Made by a program: the position numbers and the translations under genes. From NCBI GenBank assembly GCA_018902385.1, contig JABSSW010000042.1:366500-430499 (forward strand): a DNA stretch of 64,000 nucleotides, written 5' to 3'. Source of the stretch: Physcia stellaris (Eukaryota; Ascomycota; Lecanoromycetes; Caliciales; Physciaceae). The notes beneath the pieces were generated by a model that saw nothing but the letters and a program-made list of their open reading frames with translations, did not search any database and was not told the DNA's origin. Below, one piece after another: positions 62,350-64,000 of this stretch (the first letter of the stretch is position 1; every line of letters begins with the position of its first letter).

Positions 62350-62433
62350 TCATTCAACGTGTACTTAATCGATCGTTCGATTTCGTAAATTTTTTTATGC
62401 ATTTTTTTATTTACAAAATCATTTGTTTGTTTT
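62350..62433 (+). repeat. Right terminal direct repeat of outer element
   Basis: More mutated partner of 47668-47750, beginning tcattcaacgtgtacttaat. Confidence 0.7.
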
Positions 62434-64000
62434 GCATTTATTCTATTTTAGAATGTTGTACGAGTACTTTTTTTATTTTTTCTTTGAAAACGATTTTGAT
62501 ACAAAACTGATTATTTCTGACATTCATTTAATTTTTCTTCTCTGTTCTTGTCGCTATGTCATTTTTTGATTGTACGTATGCTTGAAATGCTTGATATAAT
62601 TTCGTCAATTGACATCAAATTTCTCGTGCAACTTTTCGTCTTTTTTTTTTGTAACGATATTATGAATAACATCATTGTATTTATTAGTCGTTTCGTGATA
62701 CATCGAACGTTTTTTTGAAATCTTGTTAAAATCGATATCTTCCAGAATCTTGATATACGTGACTAGAACAATAGATCAAATAAGTGCGTCGCGTAACTAA
62801 ATTTGCATTTATATCGATGAAATAATACGATTCAAATTTCAACAAATTATGATGCTCGCGCACGCAAAAATTGACATTAATCAATTTTATTACGTTATAT
62901 TGTGTTCGTGATAATGCGTCGACGTTGTACGTCGTCGTCGTCGTCGCAATGACAAAAATCAAAACGATAAACATAAATGATCACAAAATTCGTTTATTAA
63001 ATCAAAAACAATTCAATGATTGATTGATAAATATAAGTCGTATACGTTAACGAAAGTTTTGAAAATACGCAATCGAATTCTATACGTTTATTTTCAATAA
63101 ATTTCAAAGAAATTTATCGAGTTGAAAATAATCAACGTCAAAATCGAAAAAACTGAATGAAAAAACAAAATCGAAAAAACGATCGATTACATGACGTTTA
63201 CAATAAACACAAAAATGAAAAATAAATTCAAAAACGAATATTTCAACAACAATTATAAAATATTATTGAAAATCAAAAAGAACTGAAATTTATCGACGAT
63301 ACACAATTCATGAAATTCAAAAAAAATATTATTCGTTGAATATCAAGAATTTCAAAAATATGTCGAAATTTTGAACAAAATCAAAAACTGAAAAAACAAA
63401 TTGATGTTACAAAAATCAATTTTAACAATCGATAAACGAACAATTATTTGTTTTATAATGAAATTAACACATGATCGAAAATATCGTTCGTTGATACAAA
63501 TTTGAATCGTCGTATCGAATTTCGCGAACGAAAAAACGAAAATCGTTATTATGAAAAAATATCGTCAACAAAAACACGTGAAAAAAAACATCGATGCGAT
63601 CGAAAACAACGAAATCGAACAACAAAAAAATTCAAAATTTGCATGTAAAAATTGCGATAAATACGCATTCAAATTTATGTTGAAATATTCATTCAAAATC
63701 GATTTTCGAATGATTAAAAAAAAAAATGAAAAAAAAAACGCAACGTAATAAAATCGACACATTGAATGACAAAATCAAAAAAATTAAATTTAGCGCGTTG
63801 ATTTACATTTTCGAATTCGATATCGATAAAATTATACAAATTCAGCAATGAGAAATATCGATTGTCGATTTCGTTAACGAAAACAACAAAAAATTTCCAA
63901 ATTTAAAAAAATTTGATTGTTTCGAAACATTGATTTCAATTTTACATGTAACGAAAATCGAAATTTTTCATTGACGTATCGAATGTGACGAACGTATTAT
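62434..64000. other. AT-rich, hypermutated DNA to the window edge
   Basis: No domain can be assigned. A plus-strand frame at 63551-63748 contains FACKNCDKYAFKF, which could be a decayed zinc finger, and a minus-strand frame at 62726-62974 is open but unrecognised. The island continues beyond the window. Confidence 0.45.

Larger units (their letters stand above)
47668..62433 (+). mobile_element. Outer gypsy-like retroelement of AT island 2, interrupted by gypsy-2
   Basis: Plus-strand remnants in gag, RT, integrase order lie between two direct copies of an 83-bp sequence (47668-47750 and 62350-62433) that may be short LTRs or LTR fragments. The order RT before integrase marks it as Ty3/gypsy-like. 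Gypsy-2 (54104-61607) is inserted just after the integrase core. The left copy is clearly less mutated than the right one. I see no target duplication, so the exact ends are provisional. Confidence 0.7.

Overview
The window looks like a nuclear contig of a filamentous ascomycete (Pezizomycotina). Genes carry short GT..AG introns of about 50-120 bp, the families are typical of that group (peroxisomal alcohol oxidase, LRR protein with a fungal C-terminus, GABA-type permease, P450, GH76, GNAT-ankyrin protein), and gene-bearing DNA of normal composition alternates sharply with very AT-rich islands of mutated retrotransposons.

Layout. 1-15.4 kb is a gene block: 3' end of an iron-type alcohol dehydrogenase/maleylacetate reductase, a complete 9-exon alcohol oxidase ending in a peroxisomal signal, an LRR protein, an RNase H, a 12-exon amino-acid permease and a P450, with a 325-bp MITE and a near-palindromic hairpin between genes. 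15.4-28.6 kb is AT island 1: an old intron-rich element full of short 11-bp repeat arrays, split by a complete but decayed Ty3/gypsy element (17406-24025, TSD AATTA). 28.7-33.8 kb is a Ty1/copia element (TSD TCTAA) that is not hypermutated and sits 81 bp upstream of a GNAT-ankyrin gene. 33.9-47.5 kb is a second gene block: GNAT-ankyrin protein, an unrecognised protein, a GH76 mannanase-like protein, a small secreted KR-repeat protein, ribosomal protein eS27 and an F-box-like protein. 47.7 kb to the end is AT island 2: a plus-strand gypsy-like element interrupted by a complete minus-strand gypsy element (54104-61607, TSD TTTCA).

Four observations stand out. (1) Hypermutation of the islands does not follow the usual CpA pattern: LTR-pair differences fall mainly at CpT/ApG and CpC, while CpA and CpG survive. 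(2) Arrays of an 11-bp unit with a palindromic core (AATRYATT plus 3 nt) recur through both flanks of the gypsy insertion, several inside intron-like GT..AG intervals. (3) Six genes carry seven one-base frame losses, all in the missing-base direction and mostly at C/G runs, which points to systematic undercalling or real decay. (4) A small secreted protein has two Lys-Arg-preceded repeats and GTGTG/ARG-type motifs, like a Kex2-processed peptide precursor.

Functional links are weak. Alcohol oxidase, the maleylacetate-reductase-like enzyme, permease and P450 could serve catabolism of aromatics or methoxylated compounds, but nothing in the sequence shows co-regulation. All family calls are by reading motifs; no database search was run.
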